From the NCBI GenBank assembly GCA_004335835.1, contig RWJK01000905.1, positions 1 to 64,000 on the forward strand: a stretch of DNA of 64,000 nucleotides, read 5' to 3'. The stretch is from Scenedesmus sp. ARA3. Taxonomy: Eukaryota; Chlorophyta; Chlorophyceae; Sphaeropleales; Scenedesmaceae. A program made the translations under genes and the position numbers. How positions within the stretch are numbered: the first letter of the stretch is position 1; each line of letters opens with the position of its first letter. The notes under the pieces were generated by a model. It was not told the DNA's origin. It saw only the letters and a list, made by a program, of their open reading frames with translations, and ran no database searches. Shown in pieces: positions 1-12,300 of the stretch.

Positions 1-2518
1 GTCGCAGGGGTGGAGGTTGTCTTTGAGCATGAGGCTTGCAATGACTAGCTCCAGCAAGGACTCATAGAAAGGCAGCACAACATCATATTGAGGCCTGCAG
101 CACTGTGCACATCTCACCGCCTGCCAAGTGCGCTTCTGCTGCTTCATCAGCAGCTGCGCCTCGCAAAGCAACCCGCAAGGCACGACTGACTACGGTCAAC
201 CGAGGAGGAAAATAAAATTGCTCACCATCTTCACTGTGCGTTTCCCTTCTTGTTTGACCAGCAGCTGAGCCACGCAGTTGTATGTGTAGCCGGTGAACCA
301 CAGCGTGAGCAGCCACAGCGGCAGCAGCCAGCCAGCCAGCAGCCACGTGCCGCCCTCACCAGGCGAGGCCAGCGCAGGCAGGCCCTGCACGCCCAGCACG
401 CCTGCAGCAGCAACAGTGCGGACACAATGCTCAACAACAGCCAGCATGCGCAAGCAATGACGCAACGCCTACCTACATGTCCCATGCAGGCAGGCCCTGC
501 TTGGCGAGCACGCCTGCAGCGGCAACAGTGCAGACACCGTGCTCAACAACGGCCAACATGCGCAAGCAGTGACGTGACGCCTATCACATGCCCCATGCAG
601 GCAGGCCCTGCTCGGCCAGCACGCGTGCAGCGGCAGCAGTGCCGACACAATGCTGAGTAGTGGTTGAGCATGAGAAGGCACTGCACTCTGGTTTCTTCCG
701 GCTGTAAACCTGCACAGTGCAAACACAGTGCTGAATATTAGTCAAGCAGTCAAGCACTGCAGTGACGCCTGCCTACAGGTCCCAGACCTGCATTTGACAT
801 GCACAGGCAGCTGCAAATCACAATTTGCAGGACAACAGCACCAATCGCAGGCGTGGCACAACACAAGGTAACAGAACAGAAGGCCAACAGATGCTAAAAC
901 AGCGCGCAGCCTCACCCTGTATGGAGCCGTCGTCCCTCCAGCTGAAGTCCAGCCGCGCCAGGCCCAGGATGCACAGGTCTGCGTTGTACGCCAGCAGCGA
1001 CGCGCTCAGCCCACCCGACTGCTTGTCCAGGTAGTTGCCGTCAGCCAGGTACTGCAGCGCAGCAGCGGAGCGCGCCTGCGACAGCTGCAGCGGCAGCAGC
1101 ACAGGGAAGCCCGGCGCGTAGCCCTGCAGCAGCAGCAGCAGTTAGCGTGGAGTTGCTAGCAGCACAGTGTGGATTACGTCTTGCTGCATGGCTGGAATCA
1201 GCGCAGCGCAAACAGCCTCGTCACACCAGTGCGCAGCCCCCGCATGGCATGATCCAGGCAGCAGCGCAGCGCAGCCCCCACCTGCAGGCTCCTGTGGAGC
1301 CGCTGCACCCGCCTACTCGATCCAGGCAGCAGCACAGCACCTGACAGCCCACCCCACCTGCAGGTTCCTGTGGAGCCGATGCACCTGCTTACTCAATCCA
1401 GGCAGCAGCACAGCACCTGGCACCCCACCCCACCTGCAGGCTCCTGTGGAAGAAGCCGTGAGGCATCTCCGTTGCGGGCGGCACCTCGCGGGTGTCGCTG
1501 GTGTTGTAGAACCAGCCCGCCCGTCCCTGCAGCTGCGGCTGGTACAGGCTGCTGCTGCGCAGGAAGCCCGGGTCCACGCCGTACGGCAGCAGGCTGTCGG
1601 AGCTTGATGCATAAAGGCTGGCCAGCAGGCGTGACAGCGCGCTGGCGTTCTTGGCCAGCGGGATGGCAAACGTCTGGCAGGCAAAGTCCAACTTGGAGCC
1701 AAAGCCGCCGCCTGCAGGGCGGAAGAAATGGTAGCACATGTTATGTGTTTTACTGCTATATCAGCATGATTAGTTATGCAGCACGATGCAGCCATTCAGC
1801 ACTTGACGGCTGGCAGAGGCATTCTAATCCAAGACGCAAACCAGATTCCTGCAAGCCAGGCTGCATGCGGAGTCACAGGTAATGGATACTGCAAAGCGTC
1901 AGCTGTCACAACAGGAGGACTGAGCCGGCCACGCGCCCCGCACCTCAGCATCATACATCAACATCATGCACTCACATTCATCTTGCACAACCGCTTGACA
2001 AAGACTGATGCCTGTATAATGCTCACACGCACCTTTACAGTCACCCTTGAACTGCTTGCGCGTGGTGTGCAGCAGCAGTCCACCGACCAGCCTGTTTTTG
2101 CCCGGGGCAGCCCCAATGAACCTCCGAGGCAGCTCGGCACCAGGTAATGCCAAATCATCAGCATCAAGCCTACTGTGGGTGGGCAGCCAGTAGCCTTCCC
2201 AAGTAGCCAGCTGCGCTGCAGCTGCCTTGTCGCTTGACCTGCTGACACTGCTGGCACGTCCTGCCTTGCTAGCTAGCAGGCTGCGGCGCTGACTAGCTGA
2301 TGAGCTGTTGGAAGCGCTGCTGGCGTCGGCTGGTGTGCTGCCATTGACCAGCAAGCTGCAGACACAGCAACCATTGCGGCAGAAGGATTGCAGCGTGCTT
2401 CAGTGGCCATGACATCGACTTACAGTCACAGCTTGTTGCATGTCATGCACCCACTAGCAGCAAGGTGCAGTTTGTAGCTGTGTGCATCTGCTATGCATCT
2501 GATCAGCATGCGTTTCAC

Positions 2519-2560
<42 letters not shown>

Positions 2561-5500
2561 GCATAGAAGCAGCCGCAGCACCGCACCGCCTGATGCTGAA
2601 CTGAGCCGCCAGCTTGGACGTCCTGTTGCAAACCCACACGGCCTCATCTCCGCCCGCCTGCATCAGCAGCGTCTGCTGCACATACTTCTCCTGCAGGCGC
2701 TGTGCTGCTGTTGTTGCGTCTGAGATGGTGGCCATAGTAGCTGCAACCAGCGCTGCCATGTCCTGTGAGGCCTGCAGCTGCTCGTCAAAGCGCCGGGCAG
2801 CCTGGTCAGACAGGCTGCCGACCTGCTGCGACAGTGACTGCCAGTCTGCCAGCAAGCCCTGCAGACAAGAGAGATGCCAGCACACCACGCCATATGCTCA
2901 TGACACAGTCAAAGTGCTCAAGGGCTGCATGACAGTGTTGCATCAGGTGCGTGCTGTTTCAGCACGTATGGCCAAAGATCCAACAACACGTCACCTCACA
3001 ATGTTGTGCAATAGCAGGTGGGTAAGTATGAAGCCCCCCACCTTGTATGCATTGGACACCTTGGCAGCCTGCCTGGCATGCTGCTGCTGGCGCCACACCA
3101 ATCCTTTAAAGGCATCAGCACATGCTCACACACCTGTGCTATAGCAGTAGTGGATAGCGATCCACAGCATGCACTATCATCCCCAGCAGTTCCAATGCTT
3201 CGTGCTGAGCAAAACAACAAGACAGTGCCCGTCGCCCAGAAGTACTAAAGCCCCACCTTGTATGCATCAGACACCTTGGTAGTTGCTGCGTCCTGCTTGC
3301 GCTGGTCTGCCTCGCCAAAAGCTTGGCCCAGCCTTTCTCATCATCATCATGTTGGCCCAGCCTGTCTGACATGCTGCTGCTGGCGCCACACCAATCCTCT
3401 AAGGACATCAGCACACACCTGTGCTATAGCAGCAGTAGATAGCTATCCACAGCACGCACTCTCACCCCCAGCAGTTCCAATCCTTCTCGCAGAGCAAAAC
3501 AACATGACAGCGCCCCTTGCCCAGACGTGCTAAAGCCCCAACTTGTATGCATCAGACACCTTGGCAGTTGCTGCATCGTGCTTGCGCTGGTCTGCCTGGC
3601 CAAAGGCTTGGCCCAGCCTGTCTGACATGCTGCTGCTAGCACCACACCAATCCTCTAAGGACATCAGCACATGCTCACACACCTGTGCTATAGCAGCAGT
3701 GGATAGCTATCCACAGCACGCACTCTCACCCCCAGCAGTTCTAATGCTTCTTGCAGAGAAAAACAACAAGACAGCGCCCGTTGCCCAGACGTACTAAACC
3801 CCTACCTTGTATGCATCAGACACCTTGGTAGTTGCTGCGTCCTGCTTGCGCTGGTCTGCCTCGCCGAAAGCTTGGCCCAGCCTGTCTGACATGCTGCTGC
3901 TGGCAGCAGCCATATCGGCAACGCCCTGCTGGAGGCTGTCCACAGTGCTAGCCAGAGACGACAGGTAGCCCTGCGGCAAGCACGCAGCATGACACAGAAA
4001 GACTAGATTACGCAAGCGTGTATGTGCACAATGTCAGCAACGCCCTGCTGGAGGCTGTCTACAGTGCTGGCAAGTGATGCAAGGTAGCCCTGCAGCAGAC
4101 ATGTTGCAGTACCAGACAAGAAGGCAAGGAGTGTGTAATTGTACAAATGTATAGTGTTCACATTGGCTGGCCAGGAATGCCAGGTAGCCCTGCAAGCTGC
4201 TACATTGCAGGCAAACACATCGCAGCAACACACACATAACAAGAGTGTCTGTGGTTTGTACATTGCATGCCAAGCTGAAAACTGCTCTACGTCCACTGAT
4301 CCGCACACGGCTGCACAGCGGCACAAGCAGCAGCCAAGCAAACTCAGCCAGTCTCCACTGTGCCGCCAATGCTTCCACACAGCAGACGGCAAGCAGATAT
4401 GTGCTCACCACAACAGGGTCCACGGCTGCACTCGTCTGCTGCCCTGTCAGACTGACTGGCGCCAGGCTGCTGCTGGCAGCAGAAGTCATGCTGGTGAGCT
4501 GAGCAGCAATGCCAGTGTCAGTGGCCTGCAGGAGCCGCCTGCCTTTACTGGTGTGCCTGGAAGCACTGCAGCCTTCTGTGTTGCTGTTGCTGCAGGCCGT
4601 AGTGCTTGTCCTGGATGATGCGGAGTGCTGTACAGACCGTGCTTCGGCTGTCACTGCTGCTGCCAGCTGCCGCAAGCTGCTGAGCATTGCTTGGATGTTA
4701 GCATCAACAGCGACCTGTGGTGGTCCACCCTGATGCGTTTCCAGCGCTGTGCTGCTGGCTTCTGATGTAGCCGCCCAGAGCAGAGCTGCACCAGCAGTTG
4801 CAGGGAAGCTGCTTGGAGTGCTGAGCAGAGCGCGGCGACTGCCACTGCCTGCTGCTGTCTGAACCTTGGAATCAATGATGTCACCACGGTGCACAGAGGC
4901 AGGGTAGTAGATACTAATCACTGCACTGACATGTATGCTGAAGTTGCTCGGGCCTAGCTCTACCAGCTGTGCCTGCAGGATTGAGATGTCGTGTGGCTGC
5001 ACATCCAGCCCAGCAGAGCTTCCAGAGCTGAGTTGGCTTGCAATACTGTTTGCTGCTGCAGCTGCTTCCGCACTGGAAGCATTGCTCAGCGCTTGCACAG
5101 TCAGGCCTGCTGCTGTCTCGTTGTCCAGGTTCTGGTAGAGCGGCAGCTGCATTGAAAGCTGCCCAGCCGAGTAGATGGTGACGGCTCGGGTGGCTGTGGC
5201 TGTTACGCCATCATCGTTGGTGGCAGAGTAGGTGAGGGTGTAGGTGCCAGGCAGGCAAGTGACTGGGCCAGCTTGCGCCAAAGACTTCAGCCCACATGAG
5301 AGGCATACCTGCAGGAACAGTCAGACACAGCCCAAGCTTGCGACCCTTGATACAAAATTGCAAACACAATGCACGGAGGAATGTTAAATCCAGCATCTGT
5401 GGCAGAACACCAGACTATGTTGCAGACAGCTGCTAGATGTGAACACAGAAAACAGTATGCACGCAGAGTACACAGCCACAGATACAAGCAGCTGCCGCGC

Positions 5501-6359
5501 CACAGCGCACCTGTGGCCCAGAGCTGTCGCTGCTGCAGCTGGGTGCAGAAGCCACTGCAAGGTAAGGGGTCAGATCTGTGCGCCTGCTGGGGGCCACATC
5601 CCATGCCACAGCGCCACAGCTGCTGCTAGCATTGCCAGTCAGGCAGGGAGCCAAGCTGACGTGTGTAGGGGTGCCATACTCAATGTAGATAGGGCCAGCA
5701 GCTGGCAGCAGCTGCACTTGTGGTGCTGGCTTGGGGGGTGGCAGCATCTTAGCTGCCTGGTCGCAGGGGCTGCCTGTGTGTAGTAGCACACATTGCAGCA
5801 TACAGTTGAAATCAGCCAAGACAGCGCAAAGCAGTGCAGGGAAGGCTACTTTCAGGGGCACTGCAGCTCGACAGCGCAATGATTTATTGTTACTAGGGTG
5901 AAGCTGTGCCTAGGTAGCACCCTGCTGCAAACCTCAGAGACTAGGACACCCACCTGAGCAGAAGCTCTTCTTGTTGCTGTCTGTGCAGAAGTATGGTGTG
6001 TTGCGGGATGGGCAGGGGTCCGACACCACCACGGTCCTGGACACTGTTGCATTCAGTATCGGCGAGCCAGAGTCCCTGCAACCACATACATCAGGCAGCA
6101 CAGTTACAAATGCTGCACGTTCACCTGCGGCAATAGGGGTGCAGTAAAGTGCGCTTGATCCACTCTTGCACTCACCAGACCCAGAAGTCCACTGTGAAGC
6201 GCGTCCCCACAGCAGCAGCGGTGTTGATGCCGCAGCCTGCCAGCCCCTTTGCAGCAAAGTAGTGCCTCCGCAGCACTGCCGGCGAGCAGCCGCTGCTCAG
6301 GCAGGCTGCCGGGGGGCACACCACCACAGCAGCAGTCAGGTCGAGGCTGCTGGTGGCCC

Positions 6360-6393
<34 letters not shown>

Positions 6394-9300
6394 TTCTGGG
6401 TCGGCTGCAGTAGCCCCCGGCTCACAGGGGCTGTCAGCGCTGGGGGCGACTCCTTCTGCACAAGCCTGGTACTGGCTCATGCGCTTGACATCAACAATGG
6501 CCTCAAAGCCCTTTGCAGTGATGAGGCTGATAACTGGTGCTGCATTCGGCACAGCAGCCGGCAGGCTGCTGCTGCTGCTGCTGCTGGATGAGCCGCCAGT
6601 CATGGCACAGGCGCCGCTTTGAGAGCAAGTCACCTGGCGCAGGTGCAGGCATTGCGGCAAAGCCCCCGTTAGGAAACGCTGTGTTTAAGCATACAACTTA
6701 ACAAGCACAAACTCCAGGTGCTTACTGGATCCTGGATCCAGCGCTAGCACGCACGCGCACCCCACAAGCACGCACATGTTCAATGCACCTTCAGCTGGAC
6801 GGTTGTTATTAGAAAGACTGCGCGAGCACGGATGTTGATTCAAAAGCAGTACAAAACACGTTCTCAGCAGTGTGCTGTTGTTGCCTAGAGCTGTCATAGC
6901 TATTCCTGCTCACCCTGTCATGGCACAGCTGCTCTCCCTCAGAACACACCGCCTTGACAGTGACCTTGCGCCGCACCGCTGCCTTTCTGCCTGCACTGTT
7001 GGTGATACTGAAGGTTACGTTGTACTCCCCTGGCACGCTGCCATCGATCTTGCATGCCAGCAGCAGTGGAACTGCTTTCTGGCCGGCGCGGGGCTGCCAC
7101 CTGCGAGAGTTGCAGCGCAGCAGGACACCGTGAAATGCCGAAGCCAACAAGAAGTTAATGAAACTGCGCAGCCAGCACATTTATACAGAGCAGCACCCGC
7201 TGCCTGTCATTTAGTGCAGCAGCACGGCAACTTGCACTGCCGTCTGCATGCAGCAGGGCACGGCACACTGAGCAGGCCCTCAAGGGGCTGAACCGCACCA
7301 CAGCCAGCTTGATGGAAAGTACAGCAAGCTCTGAAAAGAACGGCTAAAGCAGCACCTGGCTAGGATGACGCTGACTTGTTTCCAAAGTTAGGTTTCACAA
7401 GTCACCCTACACTTGCTGCCGCACACCCCGTGCATGCTCACCTGCTGCCGCACACCAGCACCTGGCCGTCCAGCACACCATCCCTGGCATCCTCCGCTGC
7501 AGCACCCCACTCACACAGCGACCCTAGCGGCGCATCAGCCGCGCATCTGTCATACAGGTTGCCGGCATCAAACTGCACACTGCCAGGCACCCGCAACCTG
7601 ATGCTAGGCGGCCCAGGTGGCTGCGCTGCTGCTGCAGTTGCGGCTGTAGATGCGCTTCCAGACATGCTCAGGGCCGCCGGCTTGCCGCACACGCCGTCTG
7701 TTGTGCATGTGGCCTGTGCAGTGTCGGGGTCGAGGCAGTAGGCCTCCTTGCCGGGGCACACCACCTTGATGAGGCGGCGTGCTGTTGGCGCTGCGTTGCC
7801 GCTGAAGTCTGCCACGCTGTACTCTACTACATAGCTGAAGGCCTTGTCTGGCGGGGTGGGCAGGCTGGTGTCGACAGCGCCTGCAGCAACCAGAGCAGCC
7901 AGGCGCAGCAAACACAGCATGTTTGAAGTTCATTTTGGTGGTTCAGTTATTCAGCTTACGGTAAGATCTCATGCCAGGGCAAGTGCATGCTGGAGAAATA
8001 GGGACACAGTAGGCGGAAGACCAGGCAGGAGTAGTTGGGGGTGCGCTGCGCACAGGTGCATAGTAGTGGCAAAGGGCCTGCAAGGAGGTTGGCCAGCGCG
8101 CGCACCTGCCCCGAAGGCCTGCACCCTGCTGGTGAGGTTGCCGTCCACGGCATCAGTCGCTGCCGCGCCCGCATCCTCCCAGCTGCTGCGCCAGGCCACG
8201 CTCTCCATCAGTATGATGGCACCAGCAGGCGTGACTGCTGCGGTGCCGTTGCCCAGCAGCTTCAGCTGCGGCGGCGTCTTGTCAGCAGGAGGCACGTAGC
8301 GGGCCGCGCTGGCTGCTGGGGATGCGGCACCGCCCATCGCTGCTGCGAGTGCCTTGCTGCAGACGCCCTTGAAGGAGCAGCTGGAGAGGTCTGCGCACCA
8401 GCGCTCAGGAGCAGCACACCTGCGGCAACAAGACAAACATGCATTGCAAGGCTGACTGTGGCAGTAAAACGGGACTGTCACAAGTAACATATGCAGCCCC
8501 TCAGCTAAGCAACAACTATCACAATTGCGGCCAGCATGCACTACATGCATACAGCCCCCTTGATGTGATCTGTGAGCATTGGCTCACCTAGGGGTGATTG
8601 TGACGTAGCGCTTGACTGGAGTAGCCTGGTTTCCCGCAGTGTCTTTGGCTGTGTAGGTGAGTACGTATACTTGCTCAGCTCCAGAAGCCGACACCAACGG
8701 CAGCGCTGTTGAGATGTTTGCAACCGCTGTGCTGCTGCAGACTAGGCTGGTGTTAGTCGTTGCTGCTGCTGCCTGCATCCACTCCTTCCATGTGCACAGC
8801 TGCATCTTTACGCGCACTGTCACTGCAGTGCCATCCACATTATCTGATGCTGCAGCGCCAGCATCCTCATAGGCATCTGCCTGCAGCACCTTCACCAGCA
8901 CATCACCTAGCAAGGTGATCTGTGGTGGCTGTATATCCACTATTTTGCTCATGTCCACGGCAGGCTGTACATCTGCTGCAGCCGCCGCACTGTCGCCTGC
9001 TGCAGAAGTGCCGACTTCCATACTGCTGACATCTATATCCACAACCTGCAGTGGCGCAGCAGCACCACTGCTGCTGCTGCTGTCTGGCCCTGTTGCTGGT
9101 GCTAGGAAGGCTGCCCCATCAACAGGCTCCTTGCCAGGCAGTGCCACTGTCACATTTGACACCTGGGCGCCGCTAGGCTTCAGGCCTGGGTAGGCGTCAC
9201 TGGTGAATGCCAGCTGCGGCAGCTTGGTGAGCAGGAAGGCAAAGTACTGCAGCGCTGACAGGCCCTCAAAGGGCGAGTCGATGCTGCTGTAGTCGGCAGG

Positions 9301-12300
9301 GAAGTGCATCTGCAGGGCAGGGCAGCGAAAACGTGTTTCAGAGAGCAGTGAGCAAAAACATCCATGGCTGGAAGAAGCAAGTGGTTTGCTGAGCGTACAT
9401 ATTGCTTGCAAGAAAGTGCATCGACAAGCTGTCGCACATTGCACCTTGAAGGCACAGGTCAAGTAGGACGACAGCCCAAAGCGCATCTGCAGTGCAAGGC
9501 TGGCTACAAGCAGGCAGCACAACACATGAGCAGCACCTGCCACGCGCAGCTGCTGCTAGCTGCTGCAAGCGCTTGCCACCCACCGTGATGTTGGCTTTGA
9601 GCGGTGACGCGCCGAGCAGCAGTGCCCCAGCCCACACAGGGCTGGTCAGGCGTCCCTTTGTAGCAACAACTGCCAGCAGGTCAGTCAACACAGACGGCCC
9701 GTACGCTGCTGCAGAGACATTTGGAAGCTGGACAACAAACTGCATGCGGGGGTTCACTAGAGGGCTCCACAGTGTCACGTTTGCTGTAGCCGGTAGAGTG
9801 ATGTTGGGGGTGGGCATGCTTGTGTTGCTGCTGTCTGCTGGCAGTGTGATGTTGCTTGTTGTTAAGATGGTTGTCGGGCTAACAGGCACAACTGTTGCAG
9901 CACCAGCCTTCTGCCCTTCCACTGTGAAGGTGATGGTGAGGTTGCCAGGTGTGCTAGCCACGAAAGAATAGCTGAACAAACCAGCAGGCAAATTTGCAGG
10001 TATGAAGTCTGAGCCATTGACTTGCGTAGTGACTCCGTCGGCACCTGCACAGCAGGATGCATAGGATGATCAATGGCAGCAGCACACACACGCAAGCATG
10101 CCCGCACATACAGTGATGCACCAGTTCCTAGGTTGACGCCACCTGCAGTACCAGGCTGATTGCCTGCCAGTCACAGCTCAGAGGAAAATATACGAATGTT
10201 TTCATGCGCCCTTAACTACTAGCCAGGTGCCGTGCACAGCATGTTGACCTGCCACTCACCTGATAGTGCCAGCTGAGTGGCGTTCCTGGCTGCAGCAGCA
10301 TTGCCGCACGCGTCATTGAGCATGATGTTGACTGTTATGTTTGACCCAACCACAGCTGACAGCGGCGGCACTACAGTGTATGAGGATGACGCAGCAGTTG
10401 CGTTGCCAGCTCGCAGCTCTGTCCACAGCGTGTTTGCGGCAAGGACCACTGGCAACATGACGCTGGGCGTGACAACTTGGAACCTGTATGCCCCAGCCTG
10501 CACAACATGCGCATGCACAAGACAAGGGTAAGTGCGAGGTTGATTAAATCGAGTGCAGGTTGACGCATACCGTGGCCGCTGGCGTTCTGTGTGCAAACTA
10601 TCTAAAGAACCGAGCAACAACAATCGCTGCGCTGCGCGTAACCAGCGCACCAGTGTCAGTTGCTCTCCTGTGATGTTCAGCGTCCACTGGTGCACAAGCC
10701 CTGCCAGGCCCGGCAGCACAGCCCCATCTTGCATCAGGCCAAGATTCACCCAGGTGTTGTTGGGCCTCAGCATCTCCACTCGCCAGCCAGTGCTATTGGC
10801 GTGCAGTGCTGTATAGTTTGTGGCATTGCTGGTCAGCTGGAGTGTGATTGCCTGGCCCACCTGCCGCACAGCTGGCAGCATGAGGAAGCTGAACTGGCTT
10901 GAACCATTTGCAGCTGCAGTTGCATTGACCTGGGCGCTGTTGCTTACGTCAGCAGCAGGAAGCTTTATGGTTGCTGGCTGGCCTGCTACTACTCCATTTA
11001 TGTGCAGGCTGAGAGTAACAGATGTGCCAAGACCAAGACTATAGAAGAATGCTCCAGGTGAGTACCCAGCTGCAGGGGTCCAGTCAAAGGGGTAGATGAC
11101 TTTTGCAATGCCAGAGGACAGATCTGCACGGCCAGGCAGCAGGGCAGCAAGGCAGATTTCTGAGAAGTCAGCAAGTCCAACTATCACCAAATCATCACCT
11201 AGGGCTGCCAACACAAACGTGCAAGCAACGCCACTGAGTTTGAGCTTACTACACAACAGAGCCCAGCTATGATGCTGGTTGCATCGCCTAGGGCGATTAC
11301 TTCCCTAAACACAGCTGTATCACAACACAGCAAACCACCCACCTCGCAGTTCCAGCCAAACCTGGCTGTCTGGATCATCACTTGGATCAGTGATGCTGTT
11401 GCCAAACACATCCATCAAGCTGATGATGAGATTTACCCTTGATCCGACCACTGGCACAGCAGGCGCAGCTACAGAGAGGAAGCTCTTTGAGGCATCTGCT
11501 GCACCTGGGAACACCTGTACCCGGAGTGTTTGACCCAGAGATGCTGCACACCCAGCTGGCGGCAACAAAGTGAAGCTGTAGATACCGGCCTGCAAAGGAA
11601 GCAGCAAGCAACACAGCACGAGTGCAGCGTGAGTCAGGACCAACGGTATCGTGCTGCAGCCAGTCTTGGTCTTCTTACAATAGACTTTCATAGTCTAGAC
11701 ACAAGCAGTGCTGTGCATAATCAGACATGCTCTGTGACAACCAAGCATGTAGCCCTCACCTGTTCAAGGTACTCAGGTGTGCCTGTCATCCATGTGTATG
11801 TGACATTTGGGGGATCCCCAATCACGTACCACGGCTGCAACAGCCCCAGGCTCGACTGCCTGCCATCCGGGTACTGCATTTCCAGCCCCCAGCCCGTGTC
11901 AGCATTTGACAGGTCAGCAAAGCTGACACCGGATGCGTTGAGCTGCAGTGACACTATTGATCCAGCGCGTAACATGTCTGGCATATCCGCAATGCCAAAG
12001 CTAGTCTGAATGGTTCTGTTGGCAGTGAAGTTGGCACCCGGGCCAGTGCTGTTCATGGCAGGTGATGGGCTGGGCTGCTGCACAGTGGCATTGGCGGCAG
12101 GTGATGGGCTTGGCTGCTGCGCAGTTGTGTTGGCGGCAGGTGACGGGCTGGGCTGCTGCGCAGTGGTATTGGCGGCAGGTGATGGGCTGGGCTGCTGCGC
12201 AGTTGTGTTGACGGCAGGTGACGGGCTACTGGCTGGCACAGACGTGTTGGGTGCTGGGCTGTTGTCTGGCGATGTTCTGACGGCAGGTGATGGGCTGGGC

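Larger units (their letters stand above)
1..2353 (-). other. polycystin domain and first channel helices of the giant gene
   Basis: Exons at about 2353-2032, 1714-1435, 1123-916, 401-226 and from about 157 or 94 downward align with the PKD2 family. RFIG...NRLVGG.LLHTTR...C matches the NRLLG..R.RQLRV..GSC start of the polycystin (TOP) domain. YLDKQSGG...LLAYNADLCILGLARLDF matches the conserved (W/Y)LDR.T...F..YN.N....V.RL.F segment. LLAGWLLPLWLLTLWFTGYTY is the following transmembrane helix, and FYESLLELVIASLML begins the next. The pore and C-terminus lie beyond base 1. Confidence 0.75.
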
